DNA of 64,000 nt, taken from Mycobacterium sp. M26 (GTDB taxonomy: Bacteria > Actinomycetota > Actinomycetes > Mycobacteriales > Mycobacteriaceae). The stretch spans positions 1,865,468 through 1,929,467 of the forward strand of contig NZ_LN929907.1 of assembly GCF_001494595.1 (NCBI RefSeq), read 5' to 3'. Positions 54,817-63,934 of this stretch are shown here, in pieces (the stretch's first letter is position 1; each line of letters starts with the position of its first letter). The position numbers and the translations under genes were made by a program. Below the pieces are notes generated by a model, which was not told the origin of the DNA, did not search any database, and saw only the letters and a program-made list of their open reading frames with translations.

Positions 54817-55814
54817 GGGGTCACGCCCGCGAGTTCCAGTCCGGCGCGCACCATCTGGGCACTGGCGTCCGGGTCCGACATCAGCAGCGGGATGGATGCC
54901 ACCGTGACACCGGGGATTTCGGCGTGGTCGGTCTCGGAGACCAGCCAGTAGTCGAGGATGCCGGTTGCCGAGCGCGCACCGTAGTGCCGGCCGACAGCTT
55001 GCGAGGAGGTCTCGACACCGATCACCGACAGGCATTCGTCAGCCATGCCCCGCAACGGCTTTCCGGCGATGATGGGGGAGTAGCCCACCACCGGCGCGCC
55101 GGTGGAGCGCAATGCGGCGCGGATACCCGGGATGTTGAGGATCGCGCCGATGCTCACGACCGGGTTCGACGGTGCCAGCATGACGACGTCGGCCTCGGTG
55201 ATCGCGTCGGCCACACCCGGTCCGGCCTTGGCGGTTTCGGCGCCGACGAACGCGAAACTGTGGGTGGGCACCTGGGCGCGATAGCGGACCCACCACTCCT
55301 GGAAGTGGATTGCCGCGCGGTCGCCGGTCTGCGGGTCGTCGATCACCACATGCGTCTCGCAGCGATCGTCGCTGGCCGGCAGCAGTCGCGCGCCGGGCGA
55401 CCAGCGGTCGCAGAGCGCGTCGGTCACCTGGGACAGCGGGTATCCCGCCCGCAGCATCTGGCTGCGCACCAGATGGGTGGCCAGGTCGCGGTCGCCCAAG
55501 CCGAACCAATCCGGCTGCACGCCATAGGCTGCGAGTTCCTCTTTGGCGTTCCAGGTCTCGTTGCGATGCCCCCAGCCGCGTTCGGGGTCGATTCCACCGC
55601 CCAGGGTGTACATGCAGGTGTCGAGATCGGGGCAGATTCGCACGCCGTGCATCCAGGCGTCGTCGCCGATGTTGACCACGGCGGTCAGCTCATGATCAAG
55701 ATCGCCTGCGGCCCCGGATATCTGGCCGGCGAACTGACCCAAACCGAGCAGTCGTTGCACCCCGAGCAGGAATCGGGCGCCTCCCACGCCGCCGACCAGA
55801 ACGGTGATCTTCAC
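54813..55814 (-). CDS. fbiA: 2-phospho-L-lactate/phosphoenolpyruvate transferase FbiA
   Basis: 333 residues. CofD/FbiA fold: [23 protein letters not shown] at the start, [28 protein letters not shown] for metal and Fo binding, and [22 protein letters not shown]. In mycobacteria it transfers the phosphoenolpyruvate-derived group from a GDP-activated donor to Fo, giving dehydro-F420-0. GTG 55814 starts directly at the fold. The 295 bases between it and whiB2 hold the whiB2 promoter and must also hold this operon's promoter, for which I see no clear boxes. Confidence 0.95.
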   Translation of the reverse strand: MKITVLVGGVGGARFLLGVQRLLGLGQFAGQISGAAGDLDHELTAVVNIGDDAWMHGVRICPDLDTCMYTLGGGIDPERGWGHRNETWNAKEELAAYGVQPDWFGLGDRDLATHLVRSQMLRAGYPLSQVTDALCDRWSPGARLLPASDDRCETHVVIDDPQTGDRAAIHFQEWWVRYRAQVPTHSFAFVGAETAKAGPGVADAITEADVVMLAPSNPVVSIGAILNIPGIRAALRSTGAPVVGYSPIIAGKPLRGMADECLSVIGVETSSQAVGRHYGARSATGILDYWLVSETDHAEIPGVTVASIPLLMSDPDASAQMVRAGLELAGVTP

Positions 55815-55943
55815 ACCGATCGACACTAGGCGGTCGGCTGTTCGGGCGTGCACGCGGTCACGATCGCGTCACCCCCGAGACACGCCGGGGCATCGACTCG
55901 CCGAAATGTCAGAGGAAAGTGGTATCAATTTCTGTTCTTTCGC

Positions 55944-55972
55944 TTGACCGCACCGGCCCAGGCGTGTCTAAT
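55944..55972 (+). promoter_or_regulatory. sigma-A-type promoter of whiB2
   Basis: TTGACC (55944-55949), 17-base spacer, TCTAAT (55967-55972). Spacing and boxes fit a housekeeping promoter. Transcription would start near 55979, leaving a leader of about 130 bases before ATG 56110. Confidence 0.65.
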
Positions 55973-56109
55973 CACATCAGTGTCATTTCGCGGTCCACCT
56001 GCCGTTTTCGGTGTCGCAGACCGAGATTCGACCAAATGTTCGAATTGGGATGGCCACACTCGAATAGTGGGCGACATAGAGATCTACGAAACCAGGTGAG
56101 GAGGCGGAC

Positions 56110-56463
56110 ATGTCCTATCAGCACTTCATTGGAGCGCTCGGGGCGCCGCACACCATTACCGGCTCGGAGAACACGGGGGTAACGGCGCGCGCTCACCTGA
56201 GTCTGGTGCCTGATCCCGTCGATGTGACACCGATGGAACCGGGGGACGAGCAGTGGCAGGAGAAGGCGCTGTGCGCCCAGACTGACCCTGAGGCGTTCTT
56301 CCCGGAGAAGGGCGGCTCCACCCGTGAGGCCAAGCGAATCTGCTTGGGCTGCGAGGTGAAGGATGCGTGCCTCGACTATGCGCTTGCGCATGACGAGCGG
56401 TTCGGCATCTGGGGCGGGCTCTCCGAACGGGAGCGCCGTCGCCTCAAGCGCGGCATCATCTGA
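56110..56463 (+). CDS. whiB2: WhiB2 iron-sulfur transcription regulator
   Basis: 117 residues. Four conserved cysteines (ALCAQTD; CLGCEVKDAC) bind a [4Fe-4S] cluster; the WhiB turn GIWGGLSERERRRLKRG is at the C-terminus. The block WQEKALCAQTDPEAFFPEKGGSTREAKRICLGCEVKDACLDYAL identifies WhiB2 (WhmD) rather than other WhiB proteins. It is needed for septation and cell division. AGGAGG lies 6 bases before ATG 56110. The N-terminal ~45 residues are longer than in the M. tuberculosis protein as I recall, and ATG 56230 is a shorter alternative. Confidence 0.94.
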   Translation: MSYQHFIGALGAPHTITGSENTGVTARAHLSLVPDPVDVTPMEPGDEQWQEKALCAQTDPEAFFPEKGGSTREAKRICLGCEVKDACLDYALAHDERFGIWGGLSERERRRLKRGII

Positions 56464-56467
56464 CGCG

Positions 56468-56962
56468 CTAATCCTCTTCCAGGCTCGGGTCGATCACCGA
56501 CGGTTCGACCCCGAGATACGTGGCCACCTGTGCCACCAGGATGTCATGCAACAGATCGGTCAGGTCGATCGAGTCTTTGGCTCGACGCTCGATCGGCTTG
56601 CGGAACAGCACAATTCGGGCTCGCGTCGAGTTGCCGCGCACGTCGACACCGGCTGGGATCAATCGAGCCAGCGCAATCGGCCCGTCAGCCACTACTTCCG
56701 GTGGCCACTGCACACTGTCCGGGTCCTTCGGCGCGATCCGGGGGATCTCGTCGACCGCGACATCCAAGATGGCCAGTCGTTGTTGCCAGCGCCGCTCGAT
56801 AGGTTCGTAAGCCTCCAGCACGGCCATGTCGAACCGCTCGGCCCGGCTGCGCCAGCCCGGAACCGTCGGCGGCAGCAACGGGCCGCGCATCTCGCGCCCA
56901 CGGCGGGAGCCGGCGGCGCCCCCGGATCGACCACCTCGCCGGGAACTGCGGGAATCGGCCAC
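56468..56962 (-). CDS. metallopeptidase-family protein lacking HExxH
   Basis: 164 residues. A basic, Gly/Ser/Arg-rich N-terminus precedes the zincin-like type 1 (DUF1025) fold: RFDMAVLEAYEPIERRWQQRLAILDVAVDEIPRI ... IVLFRKPIERRAKDSIDLTDLLHDILVAQVATYLGVEPSVIDPSLEED. Catalytic members carry HExxH in the helix that here reads HDILVAQ, so zinc protease activity is unlikely. Equivalent to Rv3259 by position, from memory. Convergent with whiB2, four bases from its stop. Confidence 0.8.
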   Translation of the reverse strand: MADSRSSRRGGRSGGAAGSRRGREMRGPLLPPTVPGWRSRAERFDMAVLEAYEPIERRWQQRLAILDVAVDEIPRIAPKDPDSVQWPPEVVADGPIALARLIPAGVDVRGNSTRARIVLFRKPIERRAKDSIDLTDLLHDILVAQVATYLGVEPSVIDPSLEED

Positions 56963-57051
56963 CGAGCGATCGTAACGGTTGGGAATCGACGGCTCCGCTG
57001 CTGCGCGTGTCCGCCGCTCACCTGCAATTGCCGCGCGATAGCCTCACACGC

Positions 57052-57477
57052 GTGAATGTTCCCCGTCGCTGCTGCAGGCCCGCGTGCCCCCATTACGCGG
57101 TGGCGACATTGACGTTCGTCTACTCCGACTCCACAGCAGTCGTCGGACCGCTGGCGATCAACCGCGAGCCGCACTCGTGGGATCTGTGCATCACCCACGC
57201 CAACCGGATCACCGCGCCGCGCGGGTGGGAGCTGGTGCGCCACGCCGCCCCGCTGCCGGAATATCTGGAAGACGACGATCTGGTCGCCCTGGCCGATGCC
57301 GTCCGAGAGGGCCGTGAGCTGCCGTCGGGGCCGCCGATCGCAGGGTTCTCCGACCCCAGCGGCGCCGCGCACGCCACCGCACCGGGTGCCGGGATGATGC
57401 CATCAGCGGTTGCGCGGCCCACCACCTCGGGTCGGCGGCGTGGGCACCTGCGGGTACTGCCCGATCCCGCAGATTGA
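57052..57477 (+). CDS. DUF3499 protein
   Basis: 141 residues from GTG 57052. The N-terminal ~60 residues have a cysteine-rich stretch (RRCCRPACPHYAVATLTFVY) and WDLCITHANRITAPRGWELVRH, the DUF3499 signature that could bind a metal such as zinc. The remainder is Pro/Ala/Gly-rich and probably disordered. Function unknown; it sits between whiB2 and the phosphomannomutase as in other mycobacteria (Rv3258c). Confidence 0.85.
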   Translation: MNVPRRCCRPACPHYAVATLTFVYSDSTAVVGPLAINREPHSWDLCITHANRITAPRGWELVRHAAPLPEYLEDDDLVALADAVREGRELPSGPPIAGFSDPSGAAHATAPGAGMMPSAVARPTTSGRRRGHLRVLPDPAD

Positions 57478-57577
57478 TTCACGCCTGACGCCAGACTGAG
57501 GCGATAAGGACGCCGCTACCGCGGCGTGTGAACAGATAGGCTGGCGGCCAACAGTTGCCTCAGTCAGGAGATCCGCC

Positions 57578-58972
57578 ATGTCCAGGGCCGCCGCCGCGGT
57601 ACGTCGTGTCATCAAGGCCTACGACGTGCGTGGTCTGGTTGGGGAAGAGATCGACGAGGCCTTTGTCGCCGACGTCGGTGCGGCCTTCGCGCGGCTGCTG
57701 CGCAGCGAGGGCAGCCAGGCCGGGCGGGTTGCCATCGGCTATGACATGCGGGAGAGCTCACCGGCGCTGGCCGCAGCGTTCGCCGACGGTGTCACCAGCC
57801 AGGGTCTGGATGTGGTGCGGATCGGACTGGCCTCCACCGATCAGCTGTACTTCGCCTCCGGATTCCTTGACTGCCCCGGCGCGATGTTCACCGCGAGCCA
57901 CAACCCGGCCGCCTACAACGGCATCAAGCTGTGCCGGGCCGGTGCCAAGCCCGTCGGGGACGACACCGGGCTGTCGATCATCCGTGAGGAGTTGATCGCC
58001 GGTGTGCCCGCCTACGACGGTGCCGCCGGGCAGGTGCACGACCAGGATGTGCTGGCCGACTACGGCCAGTTCCTGCGGTCGCTGGTGAACCTCACCGAGC
58101 TGCGGCCGCTGCGGGTGGCGGTGGACGCCGGCAACGGGATGGCCGGCCACACTGCGCCCGCGGTGCTCGGCCCCATCGAGGCGCTGACGCTGCTGCCGCT
58201 GTATTTCGAACTCGATGGGTCGTTCCCCAATCACGAAGCCAATCCGCTGGAGCCGGCCAACCTGGTGGATCTGCAGAAGTTCGTGGTCGAGACGAAGGCC
58301 GATATCGGTCTGGCCTTCGACGGTGACGCCGACCGCTGTTTCGTCGTCGACGAAAAGGGAAAACCGGTGTCGCCGTCGGCGGTGACCGCGCTCGTCGCCG
58401 GCCGGGAGCTGGCGCGGGAGATCGGTGCCACGGTGATCCACAACCTGATCACGTCGCGTGCGGTGCCCGAGCTGGTGATCGAGCGCGGCGGCACGCCGGT
58501 GCGTTCGCGCGTCGGCCACTCCTATATCAAGGCCCTGATGGCCGACACCGGCGCGATCTTCGGCGGTGAGCATTCGGCGCACTACTACTTCCGCGATTTC
58601 TGGGGTGCCGACTCGGGGATGCTGGCCGCTCTGCATGTCCTGGCCGCCCTCGGTGAACAGGACCGCTCGCTATCGGACCTGATGGCCGACTATCAGCGCT
58701 ACGACGCCTCCGGCGAGATCAACTTCCGCGTCGACGACGCCCCGGCCTGCGTCGAGAGTGTGCTGAAATCCTTTGGTGAGCAAGTGATCTCACTGGATCA
58801 CCTGGATGGCGTGACGGTCGATCTCGGCGACGGCGCCTGGTTCAACCTCCGTACCTCCAATACCGAGCCGCTGCTGCGGCTCAACGTCGAGGCGCGCACG
58901 GCCGCGGAGGTCGACGACATCGTCACCCGTGTCGGCGAGCAGATATCAGCGCACAGCGAGACGGTCACATGA
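57578..58972 (+). CDS. pmmA: phosphomannomutase/phosphoglucomutase
   Basis: 464 residues, alpha-D-phosphohexomutase. The phosphoserine loop is MFTASHNPAAYNGIK, the metal loop LAFDGDADRCFVVDE, the sugar-binding loop GEHSAHYYFRD, and the phosphate-contact loop LRTSNTEPLLRLNVEA. It interconverts mannose-6-P and mannose-1-P, feeding GDP-mannose made by the enzyme encoded at 50.8 kb. It is coupled to the SIS gene by ATGA (58969-58972), and manA follows, so mannose metabolism genes are clustered. Equivalent to Rv3257c, named manB or pmmA. Confidence 0.95.
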   Translation: MSRAAAAVRRVIKAYDVRGLVGEEIDEAFVADVGAAFARLLRSEGSQAGRVAIGYDMRESSPALAAAFADGVTSQGLDVVRIGLASTDQLYFASGFLDCPGAMFTASHNPAAYNGIKLCRAGAKPVGDDTGLSIIREELIAGVPAYDGAAGQVHDQDVLADYGQFLRSLVNLTELRPLRVAVDAGNGMAGHTAPAVLGPIEALTLLPLYFELDGSFPNHEANPLEPANLVDLQKFVVETKADIGLAFDGDADRCFVVDEKGKPVSPSAVTALVAGRELAREIGATVIHNLITSRAVPELVIERGGTPVRSRVGHSYIKALMADTGAIFGGEHSAHYYFRDFWGADSGMLAALHVLAALGEQDRSLSDLMADYQRYDASGEINFRVDDAPACVESVLKSFGEQVISLDHLDGVTVDLGDGAWFNLRTSNTEPLLRLNVEARTAAEVDDIVTRVGEQISAHSETVT

Positions 58973-60045
58973 GTTCGCCCCACGCGACGGTGGACTTCGA
59001 CGACACCGAAGGGCTGCTGGAAGCCGACCGCGACGGATTGTTGCGGGCGGCGGCGATGGCCGGGGCGCAGGTCCGGGCCACGGCGGCTGCCGTCGACGAA
59101 GGGGCACTGGAGTCGGTGAGTGCTGATCACCGACCCCGCACCGTGGTGTGGGTGGCCGGGCGTGGGCCGGCCGAGACCGCGGGCACGATGCTGGCCGCCT
59201 GCCTGGGTGGACTGGCGGGGGAGCCGATCGTGGTGGCCGCCGAATCCCCGCCCTGGATCGGGCCGTTGGACGTTCTGGTCGTCGCCGGCGACGACCCCGG
59301 TGACCCGGCGTTGGTGAGTGCGGCGGCCACCGCCGTGCGTCGCGGCGCCCGCGTGGTGGTGGCCGCACCGTACGAGGGCCCGCTGCGCGACGCCACCGCC
59401 GGGCGTACCGCCGTGCTGGCGCCCCGGCTCTGGGTGCCCGACGAATTCGGGCTGTGCCGGTATCTGGCCGCCGGGCTGGCCACGCTCGCCGCCGTCGACC
59501 CGGCATTGCAGTCCGACCTGTCGGCGCTGGCCGACGAACTCGACGCCGAGGCACTGCGCAACAGCGCGGGCCGGGAGGTATTCACCAATCCGGCCAAGTC
59601 GCTGGCCGAGCGGATCACCGGCAGGCAGACCGTGATCGCCGGCGACGGCGCCGCCACGCTGGCACTGGCCCGGCATGCCGCCGCGGTGCTGCTGCGGGTC
59701 GGGCACGTCGCGGTGGCCGCGGCCGGTCTGGCCGATGCGCTGGTGGCGCTGCGGGCCGGTGCGGCACGGGGTTTCGCCGACCCGGTCGATGCGCTGTTCC
59801 ACGACGAGGAACTCGACGGTCCACTGCCGAGCCGGATGCGCGTACTCGCCCTGACGCTGGCCGCCGAGCGTGCGGTGGTAGGTGCTCGGGTGGCCGGCGT
59901 GGACGACGTCCAAGTTGTGGGTGCCGAGGACATCGGGGAAGCTGGTGCCGTTCAGGTGCCGACTGGGCGGGCCGAACAACAGCTGGCGACGCTGGCTGTC
60001 CGGTTCGAAATGGCAGCGGTCTACCTGAGATTGGCAGGGGGATAG
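58969..60045 (+). CDS. SIS-domain (TobH-like) sugar isomerase-family protein
   Basis: 358 residues. Ala/Gly-rich SIS-like Rossmann folds: VVWVAGRGPAETAGTMLAACLGG in the first half and GRQTVIAGDGAATLALARHAAAVLLR in the second, resembling bifunctional phosphoglucose/phosphomannose isomerases and the TobH family. It lies between phosphomannomutase (ATGA overlap) and manA (7-base gap), so a role in phospho-sugar handling is likely, but the catalytic activity is not established. Equivalent to Rv3256c. Confidence 0.85.
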   Translation: MSSPHATVDFDDTEGLLEADRDGLLRAAAMAGAQVRATAAAVDEGALESVSADHRPRTVVWVAGRGPAETAGTMLAACLGGLAGEPIVVAAESPPWIGPLDVLVVAGDDPGDPALVSAAATAVRRGARVVVAAPYEGPLRDATAGRTAVLAPRLWVPDEFGLCRYLAAGLATLAAVDPALQSDLSALADELDAEALRNSAGREVFTNPAKSLAERITGRQTVIAGDGAATLALARHAAAVLLRVGHVAVAAAGLADALVALRAGAARGFADPVDALFHDEELDGPLPSRMRVLALTLAAERAVVGARVAGVDDVQVVGAEDIGEAGAVQVPTGRAEQQLATLAVRFEMAAVYLRLAGG

Positions 60046-60052
60046 CGGGGCA

Positions 60053-61279
60053 GTGGAACTGCTACGAGGAGCGATACGCACGTACGCGTGGGGGTCGCGC
60101 ACAGCCATCGCCGACTTCACCGGGAGGCCTTCTCCCACAGCACATCCCGAGGCCGAGCTGTGGCTGGGTGCCCATCCCGGCGATCCGGCCTGTCTGGAGA
60201 CCGCCGATGGTGAGCAGTCCCTGCTCGATGCCGTGCGGTCCGATCCCGAGGGTCAGCTCGGCCCGGCGGTGCGGGCCCGCTTCGGCGACGTGCTGCCGTT
60301 CCTGGTCAAGGTGCTGGCCGCCGACGAACCCCTGTCGCTGCAGGCCCACCCGAGCGCCGAGCAGGCGGTCGAGGGTTACGTGCGGGAAGACCGGATGGGG
60401 GTGCCGCTGAACTCCCCGGTGCGCAACTATCGCGACCGCAGCCACAAGCCCGAATTGCTGGTGGCACTAAGCCAATTCGAGGCCCTCGCCGGATTCCGGC
60501 CAGCTGCCCGGACGGTGGAGTTGCTGCGTGCTTTCGGGGTGGCGGATCTGGATCCCTATATCGCCCTGCTGTCCGGACAATCCGACGCCGATGGCCTGCG
60601 CGCGCTGTTCACCACCTGGATCACCGCCCCGCAGCCGGATCTCGATGTCCTGATCCCGGCTGTGCTTGAAGGTGCCGTCAATTATGTGCGTTCGGGGGCA
60701 ACGGAATTCGCTGCCGAAGCCAGGACGGTGCTCGAACTCGGGGAACGCTACCCCGGTGATGCCGGTGTGCTGGCAGCACTGCTGCTCAACCGGATCAGCC
60801 TGGCCCCCGGCGAGGCGATCTTCCTGTCGGCGGGCAACCTGCACAGTTATCTGCAGGGTGTCGGCATGGAGGTGATGGCCAACTCCGACAACGTCCTTCG
60901 CGGCGGGTTGACGCCCAAGCACGTCGATGTCCCGGAGTTGTTGCGCGTTCTGGACTTCACCCCGGCCGACAACGCCACGCTGCATCCGCCCACCCACCGC
61001 GACGGAATCGAACTGGTCTACGACACCCCGGCGCCGGAGTTCGCCACCTCGGTGCTGGTGCTCGACGAATCGCAGGTGGGCCACGAGGTCGACGCGCCGT
61101 CGCGCCATGACGGGCCGCAGATCCTGGTCTGTACCGAGGGCAGCGTGGTGGTGCGCGCGAAATCCGATGTCGTGACGCTGCATCGCGGATCCTCGGCCTG
61201 GGTGGCCGCCGACGACGGCCCGATCCGGCTCGAGGCGGGTGAGCCCTCGAAACTGTTCCGGGCTACGGTTGGCCTCTGA
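60053..61279 (+). CDS. manA: mannose-6-phosphate isomerase, class I
   Basis: 408 residues, cupin-type. Zinc-ligand motifs are SLQAHPSAEQA and NYRDRSHKPELLVAL, with EAIFLSAGNLHSYLQGVGMEVMANSDNVLRGG carrying the conserved GxHxY and SDNV/RxG segments. It converts fructose-6-P to mannose-6-P, the entry to GDP-mannose and hence PIMs and lipoarabinomannan. GTG 60053 follows the SIS gene by seven bases. Order phosphomannomutase-SIS-manA is a clear mannose operon. Confidence 0.95.
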   Translation: MELLRGAIRTYAWGSRTAIADFTGRPSPTAHPEAELWLGAHPGDPACLETADGEQSLLDAVRSDPEGQLGPAVRARFGDVLPFLVKVLAADEPLSLQAHPSAEQAVEGYVREDRMGVPLNSPVRNYRDRSHKPELLVALSQFEALAGFRPAARTVELLRAFGVADLDPYIALLSGQSDADGLRALFTTWITAPQPDLDVLIPAVLEGAVNYVRSGATEFAAEARTVLELGERYPGDAGVLAALLLNRISLAPGEAIFLSAGNLHSYLQGVGMEVMANSDNVLRGGLTPKHVDVPELLRVLDFTPADNATLHPPTHRDGIELVYDTPAPEFATSVLVLDESQVGHEVDAPSRHDGPQILVCTEGSVVVRAKSDVVTLHRGSSAWVAADDGPIRLEAGEPSKLFRATVGL

Positions 61280-61293
61280 ACAAGGAGGACGCC

Positions 61294-62214
61294 ATGTCGA
61301 CCGAGGGCAGTACCCGGGCCATTCTGGCCGCGTTGGCCGCCAATGCCGGTATCGCGGTGGCGAAGTTCGTCGGCTTCCTGATCACCGGCAGTTCCTCGAT
61401 GCTGGCCGAGTCGGTGCACTCGGTGGCCGATACCTCCAACCAGGGTCTACTGCTGTTCGGCCAGCGTCAGGCCCGTAAAGAAGCCGACAGTCTGCATCAG
61501 TTCGGCTACGGCCGCAGCCGCTACTTCTACTCATTCGTCGTGGCGCTGGTGCTGTTCTCGCTCGGCGCGATCTTCGCGCTTTACGAGGGCTACCACAAGA
61601 TTTCGCACCCCGAGCCGCTGACTTCACCGCTGGTGGCGGTCGGGATCCTGGCGGTGGCGATCGCCCTGGAGACCTATAGTTTCCGCACCGCGATGGTGGA
61701 ATCCCGGCCGCTGAAGGGGTCGAGCACCTGGTGGCAGTTCATCCGCCGGTCGCGTAACCCTGAACTGCCCGTGGTGCTGCTGGAGGACACCGGTGCGCTG
61801 ATCGGCCTGATCTTCGCCCTGGCCGGCGTGGGTCTGACGATGCTGACCGACAACCCGATCTGGGACGGGGTGGGCACCCTGCTCATCGGCGCACTGCTCG
61901 GCGTGATCGCGGTGGTGCTGATGATCGAGATGCATAGCCTGCTGATCGGCGAGGGTGCCACTGCCGAGGAGTGCAAGGCCATCCAGACCGCCTTGGAACA
62001 GACACCGCATGTCGACCGGGTGATTCACCTGCGCACCCAGTACCTCGGGCCGGAGGAGATGCTCGTCGGCGCGAAGATCGCGCTGGCGCCCAACACCGAT
62101 CTGGCGACCGTGGCGGCCACCATCGACAACGCCGAAGCAGCCGTGCGGGCCAAGGTGCCCGCGGCGGCGGTCATCTACCTGGAACCGGATCTCGATCGCG
62201 CGGTTCGGAGCTGA
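61294..62214 (+). CDS. cation diffusion facilitator transporter
   Basis: 306 residues. Membrane segments include AILAALAANAGIAVAKFVGFLI, YFYSFVVALVLFSLGAIFAL, LVAVGILAVAIALETYS, LIGLIFALAGVGLTML and GTLLIGALLGVIAVVLMIEM. The TM2 metal motif is ESVHSVADTSNQ (His and Asp), and EDTGALIG is its TM5 partner. The C-terminal ~85 residues form the cytoplasmic dimer domain (HVDRVIHLRTQYLGPEEMLVGAKIAL). It exports Zn2+ or related divalent ions. AAGGAGG lies before ATG 61294, 14 bases after manA. Confidence 0.9.
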   Translation: MSTEGSTRAILAALAANAGIAVAKFVGFLITGSSSMLAESVHSVADTSNQGLLLFGQRQARKEADSLHQFGYGRSRYFYSFVVALVLFSLGAIFALYEGYHKISHPEPLTSPLVAVGILAVAIALETYSFRTAMVESRPLKGSSTWWQFIRRSRNPELPVVLLEDTGALIGLIFALAGVGLTMLTDNPIWDGVGTLLIGALLGVIAVVLMIEMHSLLIGEGATAEECKAIQTALEQTPHVDRVIHLRTQYLGPEEMLVGAKIALAPNTDLATVAATIDNAEAAVRAKVPAAAVIYLEPDLDRAVRS

Positions 62215-62358
62215 CCCGGGCAGGAACCATTCCGCGGGAACGGGATCCGCGTCGGCGGCGGGAAGGCTGATGTCGTTTCGCGGGATTCGCCGGTCCGCCC
62301 ATGCCGATCCACGTAACCTCCTGCATCACCGGCTCATCCGGTGAACAGAAGGGACGCG

Positions 62359-63840
62359 ATGATGACCCGCAACTGGCGCACCAAGTCGGTGGAGCAATCC
62401 ATCCTCGACACCGACGAACCGGGCACCCGGTTACGCAAAGATCTGACCTGGTGGGATCTGACCATCTTCGGGGTCTCTGTCGTGGTCGGCGCCGGCATTT
62501 TCACCGTCACCGCATCGACTTTCGGCAACATCACCGGCCCCGCGATCTCGGTGTCGTTCATCATCGCCGCGGTCACTTGCGGGCTGGCCGCGCTGTGCTA
62601 CGCGGAGTTCGCCTCCACTCTGCCGGTCGCGGGCAGCGCCTACACGTTCTCTTATGCCACCTTCGGTGAGTTCGTCGCGTGGATCATTGGCTGGGATCTG
62701 GTGCTGGAGTTCGCGGTCGGTGCCGCGGTGGTGGCCAAAGGCTGGTCGAGCTATCTGGGCACGGTCTTCGGGTTCTCCGGCGGCGTGGTGGACGTGGGGC
62801 CGTTCGACTTCGACTGGGGCGCCCTGCTGATCATCGCCGCGGTGGCCACCCTGCTGGCCCTGGGCACCAAACTGTCGTCGAACTTCTCCTTCGCCATGAC
62901 CGCGATCAAGGTGTCGGTGGTGCTGCTCGTCGTGGTTGTCGGCGCCTTCTACATCAAGACGGCCAACTACTCGCCATTCATCCCGCCCGCCGAGGGCGGC
63001 AAGGGCAGCGACGCCAGCGGGATCAACCAGTCGGTGTTCTCCTTGCTCACCGGAGCTGAGGGAAGCCACTACGGCTGGTACGGCCTGCTGGCCGGTGCCT
63101 CGATCGTGTTCTTCGCGTTCATCGGGTTCGACGTGGTGGCCACCACCGCCGAGGAGACCAAGAATCCGCAGCGCGACGTCGCCCGCGGCATCCTTGCCTC
63201 GCTGGCGATCGTCACCGTGCTCTACGTCGCGGTCTCGGTGGTGCTCTCCGGGATGGTGAATTACAAGGATCTGGCGTCCGGGGGGCACGGCCAGGCCAAC
63301 CTCGCCACCGCGTTCTCGATCAACGGGGTGAACTGGGCGGCGAAGGTGATCTCGATCGGGGCGCTGGCCGGCTTGACGACCGTCGTCATGGTGCTGGTGC
63401 TGGGCCAGTCCCGGGTCCTGTTCGCGATGTCGCGGGACGGCCTGCTGCCGCGGGGGCTGGCCCACACCGGGTCGCACGGAACCCCGGTGCGCATCACCGT
63501 CATCGTCGCCGTCCTCATTGCGGTGGCGGCCACCGTCTTCCCGATCGCCAAACTCGAGGAGATGGTCAACGTCGGCACCCTGTTCGCGTTCGTGCTCGTG
63601 TCGGCCGGCGTGATCGTCCTGCGGCGCACCCGACCCGACCTGGAACGCGGGTTCAAGGCACCGTTCGTGCCGGTGCTGCCGATCCTGTCGATCGTCGCGT
63701 GCGTGTGGCTGATGCTCAACCTCACCGGCCTGACCTGGATCAGGTTCGGCATCTGGATGGTCATCGGCGTCGTCATCTACCTCGCCTACGGGCGCAGGCA
63801 CTCGGTACTCGGGCAACGGCAGGCCGCCACCAGCAGCTGA
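62359..63840 (+). CDS. APC-family amino acid permease
   Basis: About 493 residues with 12 hydrophobic segments. It starts with DLTWWDLTIFGVSVVVGAGIFTVTAS, the APC/CAT-type TM1 glycine motif; ASIVFFAFIGFDVVATTAEETKNPQRD is the conserved TM6-loop. It imports an amino acid, probably cationic or neutral. ATG 62359 or the adjacent 62362 is preferred to GTG 62341 because AGAAGGGA lies just upstream. The 144 bases before it show no further feature. The permease precedes the alkB system, as in M. tuberculosis (Rv3253c). Confidence 0.9.
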   Translation: MMTRNWRTKSVEQSILDTDEPGTRLRKDLTWWDLTIFGVSVVVGAGIFTVTASTFGNITGPAISVSFIIAAVTCGLAALCYAEFASTLPVAGSAYTFSYATFGEFVAWIIGWDLVLEFAVGAAVVAKGWSSYLGTVFGFSGGVVDVGPFDFDWGALLIIAAVATLLALGTKLSSNFSFAMTAIKVSVVLLVVVVGAFYIKTANYSPFIPPAEGGKGSDASGINQSVFSLLTGAEGSHYGWYGLLAGASIVFFAFIGFDVVATTAEETKNPQRDVARGILASLAIVTVLYVAVSVVLSGMVNYKDLASGGHGQANLATAFSINGVNWAAKVISIGALAGLTTVVMVLVLGQSRVLFAMSRDGLLPRGLAHTGSHGTPVRITVIVAVLIAVAATVFPIAKLEEMVNVGTLFAFVLVSAGVIVLRRTRPDLERGFKAPFVPVLPILSIVACVWLMLNLTGLTWIRFGIWMVIGVVIYLAYGRRHSVLGQRQAATSS

Positions 63841-63858
63841 TTTACAAAAGCATGCTGT

Positions 63859-63892
63859 TTGTCTAGACAACCGACAAATTCACCTCTATAGT
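63859..63892 (+). promoter_or_regulatory. alkB promoter with overlapping palindromic operator
   Basis: A perfect 12-base palindrome TTGTCTAGACAA (63859-63870) overlaps a -35-like TAGACA (63864-63869), which is 17 bases from a -10 TATAGT (63887-63892). The geometry fits repression by a dimeric, TetR-like regulator. The predicted start near 63899 leaves a ~36-base leader with GGAGG before GTG 63935. Confidence 0.65.
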
Positions 63893-63934
63893 CAACTCAT
63901 CAACGGTGATGGCACTCACATGGAGGTAATAGTC

